This document shows, piece after piece, positions 10,018 through 19,583 of a DNA stretch of 64,000 bases. The stretch is from an uncultured Bacteroidaceae bacterium (GTDB taxonomy: Bacteria; Bacteroidota; Bacteroidia; Bacteroidales; Bacteroidaceae). The stretch is from the NCBI GenBank assembly GCA_944321635.1, contig CALULY010000007.1, positions 60,454 to 124,453 of the forward strand, in the 5' to 3' direction. The notes under the pieces are model-generated. The model did not search any database, had not been told where the DNA came from, and saw nothing but the letters and a program-made list of their open reading frames with translations. Made by a program: the position numbers and the translations under genes. The stretch's first letter is position 1. The number at the start of each line of letters is the position of its first letter.

Positions 10018-10644
10018 TCACATTAAATTGTTATCAATAGCAGCCAACGCACTTTCTGTAAGGACAAGCACGTTAGCATTCAACACATTATAAGTGTTCA
10101 TACCCGAAACGGGTTGAACATTCACCTTCTCTAAATTTCTGGCCGACAAATATACGTTTTTGTCAGATTCTTTCAAAACAAAAAGTAACTTTTTACCAGA
10201 TAATTTAAGATTGTTTACCAATTCAACCACTTGCTTGGTCTTTGGAGCCTCGAAAGTGAAGTCTTCAAGAACCACTACTGAGTTTTCTTTTGCCCTATAC
10301 GACAAAGCTGACTTTCTCGCGAGAGCCTTGACTTTCTTATTCAACTTGAAGCTGTAATCACGTGGCTTTGGACCAAAAACACGCGCTCCACCAACCAAAA
10401 GCGGAGAGTTGATGTCACCTCTACGTGCGCCACCTCCACCTTTTTGACGACCGAGCTTACGCGTAGAACCAGAGATTTCGCTTCTTTCCTTCGACTTGTG
10501 AGTACCTTGGCGGCGATTAGCCAAATATTGCTTCACGGCCATATATATCACATGGTCATTAGGTTCAATGCCGAAGACCGCATCGTTAAGGGTGACTTTC
10601 CTCCCTGTGTCTTCTCCTTTGATGTTATATACACTAACTTCCAT
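10018..10644 (-). CDS. rplD: 50S ribosomal protein L4
   Basis: 208 aa. The extended loop that reaches the exit tunnel is recognisable ([46 protein letters not shown]), followed by the globular domain ending with [19 protein letters not shown]. In gammaproteobacteria L4 represses its own operon; nothing in this sequence shows that here. It is 4 bp after rplC. Confidence 0.97.
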   Translation of the reverse strand: MEVSVYNIKGEDTGRKVTLNDAVFGIEPNDHVIYMAVKQYLANRRQGTHKSKERSEISGSTRKLGRQKGGGGARRGDINSPLLVGGARVFGPKPRDYSFKLNKKVKALARKSALSYRAKENSVVVLEDFTFEAPKTKQVVELVNNLKLSGKKLLFVLKESDKNVYLSARNLEKVNVQPVSGMNTYNVLNANVLVLTESALAAIDNNLM

Positions 10645-10648
10645 TACT

Positions 10649-11263
10649 TCACTTCTCTATTAATACGATTGAACCTTTAAAACCAGGAACTGACCCCTTT
10701 ATGAGAAGGAGATTATGCTCCGGTATAACCTTTAAAACCTTGAGGTTGTGAGTTGTGACTCTGTCGCAACCCATGTGACCAGCCATTCGCATACCTTTGA
10801 ACACTTTGGCAGGATAAGAGCAGGCACCTATTGAACCTGGCTTCCTTGTCCTGTTGTGCTGACCGTGTGTCGTTTGTCCCACACCGCCGAAACCATGACG
10901 CTTGACTACGCCTTGGAAACCTTTACCTTTTGAAGTTCCAATCACGTCTACGTACGTTGAATCAGAGAAGATGTCTACTGACACCACATCCCCCAGATTC
11001 AATTCCGTGTCAAATGAGAACTCGGCCAAGTGTCTCTTTGGTGTTGTCCCGGCTTTCTGGAAATGTCCAATCATAGGCTTCGTGGCATTCTTTTCTTTCA
11101 TATCCTCGAAACCCAATTGGACTGCCTTATAGCCATCCTTCTCAAGCGTCTTGATTTGAGTGACAACACAAGGACCTGCTTCGATAACAGTGCATGGCAC
11201 GTTTTTGCCATCAGCACTGAAAACGGATGTCATTCCGATTTTTCTTCCTAATAATCCTGGCAT
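10649..11263 (-). CDS. rplC: 50S ribosomal protein L3
   Basis: 204 aa, beginning [19 protein letters not shown]. The glutamine-containing tip loop near the peptidyl transferase centre is present ([42 protein letters not shown]). L3 is one of the two proteins that start 50S assembly. It is 22 bp after rpsJ. Confidence 0.97.
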   Translation of the reverse strand: MPGLLGRKIGMTSVFSADGKNVPCTVIEAGPCVVTQIKTLEKDGYKAVQLGFEDMKEKNATKPMIGHFQKAGTTPKRHLAEFSFDTELNLGDVVSVDIFSDSTYVDVIGTSKGKGFQGVVKRHGFGGVGQTTHGQHNRTRKPGSIGACSYPAKVFKGMRMAGHMGCDRVTTHNLKVLKVIPEHNLLLIKGSVPGFKGSIVLIEK

Positions 11264-11285
11264 TTCTACTAATAATTATATCAAT

Positions 11286-11591
11286 TTACACTTTGATTTC
11301 AACTGCTACACCACTCGGCAACTCTAATTTCATCAACGCATCAACGGTCTTTGAAGTAGAGCTGTAGATGTCTATCAGTCTCTTGTAGGTTGACAGTTCA
11401 AACTGCTCCCTTGACTTCTTGTTTACGAAAGTCGAGCGGTTCACCGTGAATATACGTTTGTGCGTCGGCAATGGAATCGGCCCACTCACAATCGCACCAG
11501 TTGCTCTCACTGTCTTGACAATCTTCTCTGATGATTTGTCCACCAGATTGTGATCGTAAGATTTCAATTTGATTCTGATTTTCTGACTCAT
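11286..11591 (-). CDS. rpsJ: 30S ribosomal protein S10
   Basis: 101 aa, beginning [20 protein letters not shown], with the S10 signature [31 protein letters not shown]. Besides its ribosomal role S10 is NusE, the NusB partner in antitermination. A 97-bp gap separates it from fusA upstream, the usual join between the str and S10 parts of the Bacteroidota cluster. Confidence 0.98.
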   Translation of the reverse strand: MSQKIRIKLKSYDHNLVDKSSEKIVKTVRATGAIVSGPIPLPTHKRIFTVNRSTFVNKKSREQFELSTYKRLIDIYSSTSKTVDALMKLELPSGVAVEIKV

Positions 11592-11688
11592 AATCGTCTT
11601 TTAAAGTTTTGTATTATTCGTTTTCATAATCCATGGTGGACGGTGCTAAGAGTCATTCGCTATCACCGCCCGCCATGAATAAATAGTT

Positions 11689-13806
11689 TTAAAGCAAATC
11701 TACTCGGCCTTTAACTTCTTCAAGCACAGCTTTTGCTATGGTTTGCGAGACTTGTGCATGATGAGAGTAAGACATAGAAGATGTAGCCCTTCCCGAGGTA
11801 ATCGTCCTCAACGCAGTCACATAACCGAACATCTCTGCCAATGGAACCATTGCCTTGACAATCCTTGCCCCTGAACGGCTCGTCTCCATGCCCTCGACTT
11901 GACCACGACGCTTGTTGAGGTCGCCTATCACATCACCCATATTCTCTTCAGGTGTAACAACCTCAAGTTTCATGATAGGTTCGAGAAGCACCGGACCCGC
12001 TTTAGCGCAAGCATTCTTGTAGGCTTGGATGGCGCAAATTTCAAATGAGAGCTGGTCAGAATCGACTGGGTGGAAAGAACCATCAACCAAGACGACCTTA
12101 AGCGAATCAACCGGGAAACCAGCCAAGACACCATTCTTCATTGCAGTCGTGAAACCTTTCTGCACGGCAGGTATGAATTCCTTAGGAATATTACCACCCT
12201 TGACTTCATCCACGAATTGAAGACCGCCTTGCTTGAAATCCTCATCGACCGGACCGACTTTCACAACAATGTCAGCGAACTTACCACGGCCACCAGACTG
12301 CTTCTTGTAAACTTCACGCAAATCAACAGTCTTGGTTATCGCTTCCTTGTAGTTCACCTGCGGACGACCCTGGTTGCATTCAACCTTGAACTCACGCTTC
12401 AGACGGTCAATGATGATGTCCAAGTGAAGCTCACCCATACCTGAGATGATCGTCTGTCCAGACTGTTCGTCCGTCCTGACTGTGAATGTCGGGTCTTCTT
12501 CTGCCAACTTGGCAAGACCGTTAGACAACTTGTCAAGGTCCTTTTGAGTCTTAGGCTCGACAGCAATACCGATGACAGGTTCCGGGAATTCCATTGACTC
12601 AAGGACGATGGGAGCTGTTTCATCGCACAATGTATCACCAGTGCGTATGTCTTTGAATCCTACACCTGCGCCTATGTCACCAGCAGAAATAACCTCGACA
12701 GGATTCTGCTTGTTTGAGTGCATCTGGAACAAGCGGGAAACACGCTCTTTCTTTCCTGAACGCGTATTGTAAACATAAGAACCAGCCTCAACTTTTCCTG
12801 AATAGACACGGAAGAATGTCAAACGGCCCACATACGGGTCTGTTGCAATCTTGAATGCCAAAGCTGCGGTCTTTTCATCTTCGCTCGGCTTGCGATCTTC
12901 CTCCTCGCCCGTATTCGGGTTCTTACCAATAATGTTTGGGGTATCAAGAGGAGACGGAAGGAATGCGCACACATAATCAAGCAATGTCTGCACGCCCTTG
13001 TTCTTGAAAGAAGAGCCGCACAGCATCGGCACGATGTCCATCTTCAACGTTCCTGCACGGAGAGCGCGCAAGATCTCTTCTTCGGTTATCGTTGAGGGGT
13101 CTTCAAAGTATTTCTCCATCAAAGACTCATCAAACTCAGCCACCTTCTCAAGCATCTTGTCTCTCCACTCGTTAGCTTCATCAACGAGATTTGCCGGAAT
13201 GTCCTCGACATCGTAGTCCGCGCCCATGGTCTCGTCATGCCAGAGGATTGCCTTCATCTTGATGAGGTCAACCACACCCTTGAAATTTTCCTCTGAACCG
13301 ATAGGAATGACGACCGGGCAAGGATTTGCTCCCAAGACATCTTTCATCTGACGCACGACTTCAAAGAAATCCGCACCAGAACGGTCCATCTTGTTGACAT
13401 AACCTATGCGGGGGACATTGTATTTGTCAGCCTGACGCCAGACGGTTTCAGACTGGGGCTCCACGCCACCGACCGCACAGTATGTAGCGACTGCACCATC
13501 AAGCACGCGCAATGAACGCTCGACCTCAGCAGTGAAATCGACGTGTCCCGGAGTGTCAATCAAGTTAATCTTATATTTGTGACCTGCATAGTTCCAATAG
13601 GTCGTAGTCGCAGCCGATGTGATGGTAATACCACGCTCCTGCTCTTGCTCCATCCAGTCCATTGTTGCAGCACCATCATGCACCTCACCAATCTTGTGGG
13701 TCAATCCGGTGTAGAACAATATACGCTCGGAGGTCGTAGTCTTACCCGCATCAATGTGCGCCATGATGCCTATGTTGCGGGTCAAATGCAAATCTTGTTT
13801 AGCCAT
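11689..13806 (-). CDS. fusA: Elongation factor G
   Basis: 705 aa translational GTPase that drives translocation. The G motifs are intact: AHIDAGKTT (G1), the [10 protein letters not shown] switch region, DTPGH (G3) and NKMD (G4). Domain IV with [23 protein letters not shown] is also conserved, as expected for canonical EF-G. It lies between rpsG (22 bp) and rpsJ (97 bp), the str operon position; no tuf gene follows it. Confidence 0.98.
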   Translation of the reverse strand: MAKQDLHLTRNIGIMAHIDAGKTTTSERILFYTGLTHKIGEVHDGAATMDWMEQEQERGITITSAATTTYWNYAGHKYKINLIDTPGHVDFTAEVERSLRVLDGAVATYCAVGGVEPQSETVWRQADKYNVPRIGYVNKMDRSGADFFEVVRQMKDVLGANPCPVVIPIGSEENFKGVVDLIKMKAILWHDETMGADYDVEDIPANLVDEANEWRDKMLEKVAEFDESLMEKYFEDPSTITEEEILRALRAGTLKMDIVPMLCGSSFKNKGVQTLLDYVCAFLPSPLDTPNIIGKNPNTGEEEDRKPSEDEKTAALAFKIATDPYVGRLTFFRVYSGKVEAGSYVYNTRSGKKERVSRLFQMHSNKQNPVEVISAGDIGAGVGFKDIRTGDTLCDETAPIVLESMEFPEPVIGIAVEPKTQKDLDKLSNGLAKLAEEDPTFTVRTDEQSGQTIISGMGELHLDIIIDRLKREFKVECNQGRPQVNYKEAITKTVDLREVYKKQSGGRGKFADIVVKVGPVDEDFKQGGLQFVDEVKGGNIPKEFIPAVQKGFTTAMKNGVLAGFPVDSLKVVLVDGSFHPVDSDQLSFEICAIQAYKNACAKAGPVLLEPIMKLEVVTPEENMGDVIGDLNKRRGQVEGMETSRSGARIVKAMVPLAEMFGYVTALRTITSGRATSSMSYSHHAQVSQTIAKAVLEEVKGRVDLL

Positions 13807-13828
13807 ATTTACCTAACCTAAGTATTGA

Positions 13829-14305
13829 TTAAAACCTGAAATGAGCGAACGCACGGTTTGCTTCTGCCATGCGGTGCATATCCTCCTTACGCTTGTATGC
13901 GCCACCTTGCTCGTTGTAGGCATCCACAATCTCCGCAGCCAATTTGTCGGCCATGGATTTTCCGCCACGTTTACGCGCATACTGGATCATATTCTTCATC
14001 GAAATAGACTCCTTCCTCTCAGGACGGATCTCAGTAGGTACTTGGAAAGTAGCACCACCAATGCGGCGAGACTTAACCTCTACCTGCGGAGTGATGTTCT
14101 CCAATGCCTTCTTCCAAATCTCAAGAGGAGTCTTTTCCTCCGCAGAGAGTTTGCCTTTCACTATCTCCAACGAATCGTAGAAGATTTTGTAAGACTTGTT
14201 TTTCTTGCCGTCGTACATCAAATGATTGACAAACTTCGACACCTTTTGATCGTTGAACACTGGATCCGGGAGGATCACACGTTTTTTTGGTTTTGCTTTT
14301 CTCAT
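13829..14305 (-). CDS. rpsG: 30S ribosomal protein S7
   Basis: 158 aa, beginning [35 protein letters not shown], with the conserved segment [42 protein letters not shown]7 is a primary binder of the 16S 3' domain near the E site. It is 144 bp after rpsL and 22 bp before fusA. Confidence 0.97.
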   Translation of the reverse strand: MRKAKPKKRVILPDPVFNDQKVSKFVNHLMYDGKKNKSYKIFYDSLEIVKGKLSAEEKTPLEIWKKALENITPQVEVKSRRIGGATFQVPTEIRPERKESISMKNMIQYARKRGGKSMADKLAAEIVDAYNEQGGAYKRKEDMHRMAEANRAFAHFRF

Positions 14306-14449
14306 TTGTTTTCTACAAATAATCGTTTTGTTTGAGGCTGCATGACTGTCTTCAAATCACCCACCGGTTCATTTACTCAACCCTAACGCCAATCCTTACA
14401 AACCAAAACTGTTGTTTCTAATTACTTTAATTCCTTAGGTCTCGCGACT

Positions 14450-14857
14450 TTATTTCTTCTTACCGCCTGCTGCAGGAGCTTGTCCCGGTTTCGGACGCTT
14501 TGCACCGTACTTCGAGCGGCGTTGTGTGCGGTTTGCGACACCTGCCGTATCAAGAGTGCCACGCACTATGTGGTAACGGACACCCGGGAGGTCTTTCACA
14601 CGACCGCCACGTACAAGTACGATGGAGTGCTCTTGCAAGTTGTGGCCCTCACCTGGAATGTACGAGTTCACTTCCTTTTTGTTGGTCAGACGCACACGGG
14701 CGACTTTACGCATTGCCGAGTTAGGCTTCTTGGGGGTTGTCGTGTAAACCCTCACGCACACCCCACGCCTCTGAGGGCATGAGTCAAGCGCGGGAGATTT
14801 ACTCTTATCCTCCAGCACGTTACGCCCTTTTCTCACTAATTGCTGAATTGTAGGCAT
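14450..14857 (-). CDS. rpsL: 30S ribosomal protein S12
   Basis: 135 aa, first gene of the cluster. It begins [37 protein letters not shown]. The decoding-centre loop [18 protein letters not shown] keeps the lysines at which streptomycin-resistance changes are known, so the sequence is the wild-type form at these sites. The second decoding loop ([18 protein letters not shown]) is also intact. A TAnnTTTG promoter lies about 70 bp upstream. Confidence 0.98.
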   Translation of the reverse strand: MPTIQQLVRKGRNVLEDKSKSPALDSCPQRRGVCVRVYTTTPKKPNSAMRKVARVRLTNKKEVNSYIPGEGHNLQEHSIVLVRGGRVKDLPGVRYHIVRGTLDTAGVANRTQRRSKYGAKRPKPGQAPAAGGKKK

Positions 14858-14925
14858 TTCTATTAGTTTTAATTTGTTATATTGTTGTTTATTTATTTTA
14901 TTCCAATTCTATATAATTCGGGCTG

Positions 14926-14933
14926 CAAAGATA
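14926..14933 (-). promoter_or_regulatory. -7 box of the rpsL (str-S10-spc) promoter
   Basis: TATCTTTG on the minus strand, matching the Bacteroidota -7 consensus TAnnTTTG and followed by an AT-rich leader of about 65 nt before the rpsL ATG at 14857. It is probably the main promoter for the whole ribosomal cluster. No equally good box was seen inside the cluster, but internal promoters were not searched exhaustively. Confidence 0.65.
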
Positions 14934-15300
14934 TGCAATATATTTCACTTATCAATGTCGCACACTATTTTTTTGACGGAAATGACAGAATTGCAGCACA
15001 TTGACGGACAGACGCCAAACATTAAGACTGTCGCCTCAATCGATAGTGTCATCCAGTTATTTTGAAACTGCGGAACAGGTAAAACATCTGACATCAAACC
15101 AGCAAGTACATCTGGCAACTGACAGCTTTAGACTTCTGCAAGTACACGATGCAAGCGTCATCACCAAAGAAAAATTGTCCTGAAACAGTAAAAACAGCTA
15201 TCGGCAACGCCGTACCCGTCAACCTCGGAGATACGTAGGAGAATGAATTAGACGGTTTGCCAAGGATTCCTAATCGTTTGTTGCCCCATATATATAATAA

Positions 15301-15331
15301 TGGTGGAGGATTGCCGAGCAAATCTCCACCA
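15301..15331 (-). terminator. Hairpin after the cysteine-rich gene
   Basis: TGGTGGAG pairs with CTCCACCA across a 15-nt loop. On the minus strand it lies about 35 nt after the stop of the cysteine-rich gene and is followed by an AT-rich run rather than a clean T tract. Probable but not certain terminator. Confidence 0.4.
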
Positions 15332-15364
15332 TCAAATCTCCGCCTTTTGGTCAGAGGGCAAACA

Positions 15365-15850
15365 TCACCACCTGCCGCAGCATCCGTGGCGCGGGCGGTG
15401 ACAAGGGCTGCAACAGTCCTGGCGGTCTGATGCAGCTGGGCAAGTCTCTCGGACGTGGCACACACTGTCAGTCCCATAGTAGCAATGGCGCGCGCTGGGA
15501 TTGCACCCGTAAGGATTGACATAATCCGCCAAGTCAGCACCCTCCGGGACGGCATAAGTCCTGTTGCGCGTCTCAAACACCTTGCCGTCGGCATCATAAA
15601 ACTTCATTTCGCACTCATACAAGCACTCATGCTCTTTCTCCGTACAGGACAAGACGCAGACATCAACCCTCACTTTATGTTCTTGGCAACCGTGCCGCCA
15701 CTCGGGACACCGCCCGTCCGGGGTCATGCCACAGAACTCCATACGGCAGGCCACGCCGCCTTCACTCCCTTGTGGTGGGTCTTCTCGCGTGATTGCAGCC
15801 ACAGCCACGAGCGAAAGCATCGCGGCAAAAATGAAAAACAGTTTCCTCAT
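15365..15850 (-). CDS. Small secreted cysteine-rich protein, function unknown
   Basis: 161 aa from the ATG at 15850 (MRKLFFIFAAMLSLVAVAA). The frame is open further upstream, but that part overlaps the divergent helicase gene and lies beyond the promoter box. The first 19-20 residues form a clear signal peptide. The mature part has 17 cysteines, several in pairs or short spacings (ACRMEFC, VCVLSC, CLYEC, DCCSPC, GCCGRW), suggesting a disulfide-rich or metal-binding exported protein. It has the general look of small Bacteroidales exported peptides such as the NVEALA group but lacks that motif, so I assign no family. It is transcribed alone from the -7 box at 15900. Confidence 0.6.
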   Translation of the reverse strand: MRKLFFIFAAMLSLVAVAAITREDPPQGSEGGVACRMEFCGMTPDGRCPEWRHGCQEHKVRVDVCVLSCTEKEHECLYECEMKFYDADGKVFETRNRTYAVPEGADLADYVNPYGCNPSARHCYYGTDSVCHVRETCPAASDRQDCCSPCHRPRHGCCGRW

Positions 15851-15899
15851 GTCGTATTTGTTTTGTTTGTAATTCTTCTGGCAGCAGATGCCGCCGTGC

Positions 15900-15907
15900 C
15901 AAAGATA
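15900..15907 (-). promoter_or_regulatory. -7 box of the cysteine-rich gene
   Basis: TATCTTTG on the minus strand, 49 bp before the ATG at 15850. Its position rules out the longer upstream reading of the gene. Confidence 0.55.
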
Positions 15908-16012
15908 GGAAATGGTGGATACAAAAGCAAAAACACACCGCCTCACCACCACTGCCAAAGCACGGCATCTTGAAATGACGGAACAAAAAACGTAAGTTTG
16001 TCCCCGCTTAGC

Positions 16013-19000
16013 ATGGCAACAATCGACTCGACAGACAGCATTGGCAACAGCGGAAGACGCCACGCTGCGGACTGCATCCGCGCCACCGTGACGGCTTGCA
16101 CAGCCACATCCATCACGGTGCAAACGACACATGACGGGGGAAAGCGCGACCTTGCGCTCGACAGCATGGGACGCGACTGGGCGCACCTCACCACCCTTGT
16201 GCGAAAAGGCACGCAGCTCAACATCGTCGCACCGCACGACGACGGCAGAACACTCGGCGGCGAAGCCATAGTGGTCGAACCCGACTACCTCGTGGATGTC
16301 TCGTCGGTGGCGGCTTGTTTTGAGCCATACGGTGAAAGCCCCCTACATTTCCTGCTCAACCGTCTGAAGCCGCGAACCTCATCATCTGCCATACTCCTCG
16401 GAAACTTCGCATCGCAGCTCCTCGACGAAGAGGTGCATGGGCTGTCGTCAAACACCACATACGCCGAGAGCATAAGACGATTCTTCAAACGCAACGGCCT
16501 GGCAATGGCGGCTTGTCCTGACCTTTCGCCATCGTTCCACGCCGATGCGAGGCTGCAACGTGAAAACATCGCCAGTGCCATCCGCCGCGACATGGGCGGC
16601 GTGGATGCATATCGCCGTGGCAAGTCGGTGGTCGAGCCGTCGTTTGTCTGCGAGATGCTGGGATTGCAAGGGCGCATGGACTTGTTGCAGGATGACTGCC
16701 GCGTGCTGGTGGAACAAAAGTCCGGCAAAGCAGCATACGCCTCTGGCAGCAACGGGCGCATACGCCGCCAAGAGAAACACTACGTGCAGCTGCTGCTCTA
16801 CATGGCCGTGCTGCACTATGCGTTCGGGCTGGACTACGGAGAGATGAACTGTTTCCTGCTCTACTCCAAATACTCCGACGGACTGCTCCGCATGGATGCC
16901 GACCCGGCACTGCTGCACCGCGCCATCAAGGTCAGGAATGCCATAGCCGCCACCGAATTTGCAGCCGCGCAAGGCGGCGTGGAGCAGGTGTTGATGGGCA
17001 TCACTCCAGACCGTCTCGTCACTAATCCCTCCGGCGCGGGACTGATGCACCGCTTCGCTCGTCCGAGGCTGGAGGCGTTGCTCGCACCGCTGCACCGTGC
17101 CACGCCGCTTGAGAGAGCCTACTACTTCAGGCTCTACCGCTTTGTGGCCGCTGAGCATCTGCTGGCCAAGACGGGAGGTGCGGGGGACGGCAGGGCTGGA
17201 TTCGCCTCGACATGGCTTTCGCCGCTGGAGGAGAAGTCGGATGCCGGCGACATCGCACTCGGCATGACGCTCACCATCCCCGATGGCGGCGAGGAAGCGG
17301 AAGGCGTGACGCACGTCATGCTGTCGTTTGCCGACGGGACAAGCCCCGAGTCCACCAACTTCCGGCGCGGCGACACGGTGATTGTTTATCCATATATAAT
17401 AGGTATAGCGCCAGATGCCCGGCGGACCATGGTGCACCGCGCCTCCATCGAGGACCTCGGACAGTCGTCCATGACATTGCGTCTGCGCGCCCCGCAGACC
17501 GACAGCCAGCCGTTGAAAGTCCCTGCGGGATGGGCGTGGGCGGTGGAACATGACTTCCTCGAATCCTCCTACACCCCACTCTACCGTGGTTTGCACGCAT
17601 TCCTGACAGCGACCCAGAGGCGGCGCGACCTGCTGCTCGCCCGCCGCCGTCCCGAAGTGGAAAAGCCCGCCACACCCCACCCTGCCACCGCGACAGACGG
17701 CATAGCCTCCCTCGTCAGCAGAGCCAGCCGCGCCAAAGACTGCTTCGTCGTCATCGGGCCTCCCGGTACAGGCAAGACATCACTCGCCATGCTCAACATC
17801 CTCAAGGCGCAACTTGACCGCCCGGACACGGCTGTGCTGCTCCTGGCATACACCAACCGCGCCGTTGACGAGATGTGCAGCAAGCTGGTGGAGGCGACAC
17901 CGCGACCGATAGATTTCATCCGCATCGGCAGTCCCCTCTCATGCGCCAGGGAGTTCCATCCCTACCTGTTGTCCGAAAGGCTGGGCCAAACCGCCACCGT
18001 CACCGAGGTGTCCGCGTTGGTCGATTCGACCCGGGTGTTCGCCGCAACGGTGGCAGCACTCAACGGCTCGCCGCAGTTGTTTGAATTAAAACGCTTTGAC
18101 CTCGCCATCATCGACGAGGCTTCACAGATCCCCGAGGCATATCTGCTCGGCACGCTCGCCGCACGGCACGGCGCGGGGGACGCCGTTTCGCGCTTTGTCA
18201 TGATAGGCGACAACCGTCAGCTCCCCGCCGTCGTGGCCCAAAGCCCCGACGCATCCGCCGTCACCGACCCGGAACTCCGCCGCATGGGAATGACCGACTG
18301 CCGCCTGTCGCTGTTTGACAGGCTGTTGGCACTCTATGGCGACGACGCGGACATCGTGGGTATGCTCACACGTCAAGGCAGGATGCACGAAGGGGTCGCG
18401 GACTTTCCCAATCACGCATTCTACGGAGGGCAGCTCGACACAGTGCCATTGCCACACCAAGCCGGGGCCGAAGAACCGCCTGCGTCCCACCCCGACGGTC
18501 TGCACAGGCTGCTCGCCACGCGGCGGCTCGCATTCGTAGCCGCTCCCGCGCCCGACGATGCCGCCCCGACCTCAAAGACCAACCACGTCGAGGCCGCAAT
18601 GACCGCCGCCGCTGTGTGCGCCGCCCGCGACAACAGCACCGCACCGGACCCAGTGCGCGCCATAGGGGTGATTGTCCCGTTCCGCAACCAAATAGCCGCA
18701 GTCCGAGCCGCCATAGACCGCCTCGACCCGACGCTCCACGACGTGACGGTTGACACGGTGGAACGCTATCAAGGAAGCCAACGCGACACCATCATCTACT
18801 GCACCACGGTGCACACCGCCGCGCAACTCGATTTCCTCACCGCAACGACCTACACCGACCAGTCCGGCGCGCAAATCGACCGCAAGCTCAACGTCGCCAT
18901 GACGCGCGCAAGGCTGCACACCATCGTCATAGGCAACCCCGCCCTCCTGGAGCAATCGCCAGTCTATGCCAAGCTCATAGGCTATGCAAAGGACAAAGAC

Positions 19001-19057
19001 GCCTACATCGACGTGCCGCCCGCCGACTTCTGCAAGGGGCAGTTCGACCTGCATTGA
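16013..19057 (+). CDS. Dna2-like nuclease-helicase (PD-(D/E)XK plus superfamily 1 helicase)
   Basis: 1014 aa from the ATG at 16013 (MATIDSTDSIGNSG); a TTG five codons upstream is the other candidate. The N-terminal third carries a PD-(D/E)XK nuclease-like core: GRMDLL near residue 219 supplies the aspartate, LVEQKSGK near 233 supplies ExK, and a QLLLYMAVLHY helix follows. The C-terminal half is a Dna2/Upf1-type SF1 helicase: GPPGTGKTS (Walker A, about 582), FDLAIIDEASQIPE (Walker B, about 698), GDNRQLPAVV (motif III), VIVPFRNQIAAVR, TVERYQGSQRDTIIYC (motif V) and NVAMTRAR (motif VI). The CxxC...C cysteines that follow the nuclease core in Fe-S cluster Dna2/Cas4 enzymes are not apparent. It is a single-gene unit with no obvious defence partners, so a role in DNA end processing or repair is an inference. 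Confidence 0.8.
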   Translation: MATIDSTDSIGNSGRRHAADCIRATVTACTATSITVQTTHDGGKRDLALDSMGRDWAHLTTLVRKGTQLNIVAPHDDGRTLGGEAIVVEPDYLVDVSSVAACFEPYGESPLHFLLNRLKPRTSSSAILLGNFASQLLDEEVHGLSSNTTYAESIRRFFKRNGLAMAACPDLSPSFHADARLQRENIASAIRRDMGGVDAYRRGKSVVEPSFVCEMLGLQGRMDLLQDDCRVLVEQKSGKAAYASGSNGRIRRQEKHYVQLLLYMAVLHYAFGLDYGEMNCFLLYSKYSDGLLRMDADPALLHRAIKVRNAIAATEFAAAQGGVEQVLMGITPDRLVTNPSGAGLMHRFARPRLEALLAPLHRATPLERAYYFRLYRFVAAEHLLAKTGGAGDGRAGFASTWLSPLEEKSDAGDIALGMTLTIPDGGEEAEGVTHVMLSFADGTSPESTNFRRGDTVIVYPYIIGIAPDARRTMVHRASIEDLGQSSMTLRLRAPQTDSQPLKVPAGWAWAVEHDFLESSYTPLYRGLHAFLTATQRRRDLLLARRRPEVEKPATPHPATATDGIASLVSRASRAKDCFVVIGPPGTGKTSLAMLNILKAQLDRPDTAVLLLAYTNRAVDEMCSKLVEATPRPIDFIRIGSPLSCAREFHPYLLSERLGQTATVTEVSALVDSTRVFAATVAALNGSPQLFELKRFDLAIIDEASQIPEAYLLGTLAARHGAGDAVSRFVMIGDNRQLPAVVAQSPDASAVTDPELRRMGMTDCRLSLFDRLLALYGDDADIVGMLTRQGRMHEGVADFPNHAFYGGQLDTVPLPHQAGAEEPPASHPDGLHRLLATRRLAFVAAPAPDDAAPTSKTNHVEAAMTAAAVCAARDNSTAPDPVRAIGVIVPFRNQIAAVRAAIDRLDPTLHDVTVDTVERYQGSQRDTIIYCTTVHTAAQLDFLTATTYTDQSGAQIDRKLNVAMTRARLHTIVIGNPALLEQSPVYAKLIGYAKDKDAYIDVPPADFCKGQFDLH

Positions 19058-19210
19058 GTCCCACACACCGCACAGCCGGAGGGTTGTGACAGCCGCTTAG
19101 ACGGGAAACAGCACCACACGCAGCATCGCACCTGGCTATGCCGGGCACCAATCCCGGTGTCGTCGGACATAAACTGCCATACAGTCGGACAAAAAGTTCG
19201 TTTCCTACGC

Positions 19211-19312
19211 ACATAAAGTAAAAACAAAACTTCTGAATATATAAACCAAACTTTTGTTTATTCATTCAAAACTTTTGTTTATATAAACAAAACTTCTGAA
19301 CGAACTTTATGT
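19211..19312. repeat. Four 21-bp direct repeats flanked by inverted ACATAAAGT/ACTTTATGT
   Basis: Units start at 19225, 19246, 19267 and 19288, exactly 21 bp apart, each opening with CAAAACTT or CCAAACTT and most continuing YTGNNTATATAAA. The array is bracketed by ACATAAAGT (19211-19219) and its reverse complement ACTTTATGT (19304-19312). Further out, CATAAACT and AGTTTATG form another arm pair. The same element recurs at 28.6 and 37.9 kb. Confidence 0.85.
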
Positions 19313-19511
19313 CCTATCGTCTTGAACTTTTCCCGGCACGAGGCGGAAGTTTATGCCAGACTTCATTGGATTTCATGCCCGTCACAGCCAGGACTGCGCG
19401 CGGTGACGGGAGGCGGGGCGGCAGATGTGGCGGGCTGCATCTTCTCGTGCTGTGCTCTGATTTTGTGTGCCGTGTGGGATGCTGGAGTGTATGGTGTGTA
19501 ATAATATTTAC

Positions 19512-19519
19512 TACATTTG
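19512..19519 (+). promoter_or_regulatory. -7 box of the Sel1 protein gene
   Basis: TACATTTG, 64 bp before the ATG at 19584, fits TAnnTTTG. Confidence 0.5.
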
Positions 19520-19583
19520 TTCACATTCAAATCCTGCCGTGGGCAAGTTGATAATAATTCTAAAACTTATAACTCAAACAATT

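Larger units (their letters stand above)
14858..15364. other. Intergenic region between rpsL and the cysteine-rich gene
   Basis: 507 bp. It holds the rpsL promoter at its left end and a hairpin (15301-15331) at its right end. The middle, about 14980-15290, shows no convincing gene, repeat or RNA; short reading frames here have no recognisable content. Confidence 0.5.
19058..19583. other. Intergenic region carrying a nested-palindrome array
   Basis: 526 bp between the helicase gene and the Sel1 protein gene. It contains the 21-bp repeat array with nested inverted arms (about 19140-19390) and, at the right, the Sel1 gene promoter. No coding region is supported; short frames here run through the repeat. 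Confidence 0.6.

Noticed and set aside
16448..17680. A 410-codon frame opposite the helicase gene
   Set aside because: Antisense frame in high-GC DNA without recognisable content; the helicase motifs are on the plus strand.
18975..19265. Short frames with heptad-like text such as IQKFCFYFM through the 21-bp arrays (also at 28607 and 37487)
   Set aside because: Twenty-one bp is seven codons, so the repeat reads through in some frames and produces false heptad proteins; starts, promoters and conservation are lacking.
19211..19312. CRISPR array reading of the 21-bp repeats
   Set aside because: The repeats are contiguous with no unique spacers, too short, and no cas genes are present.
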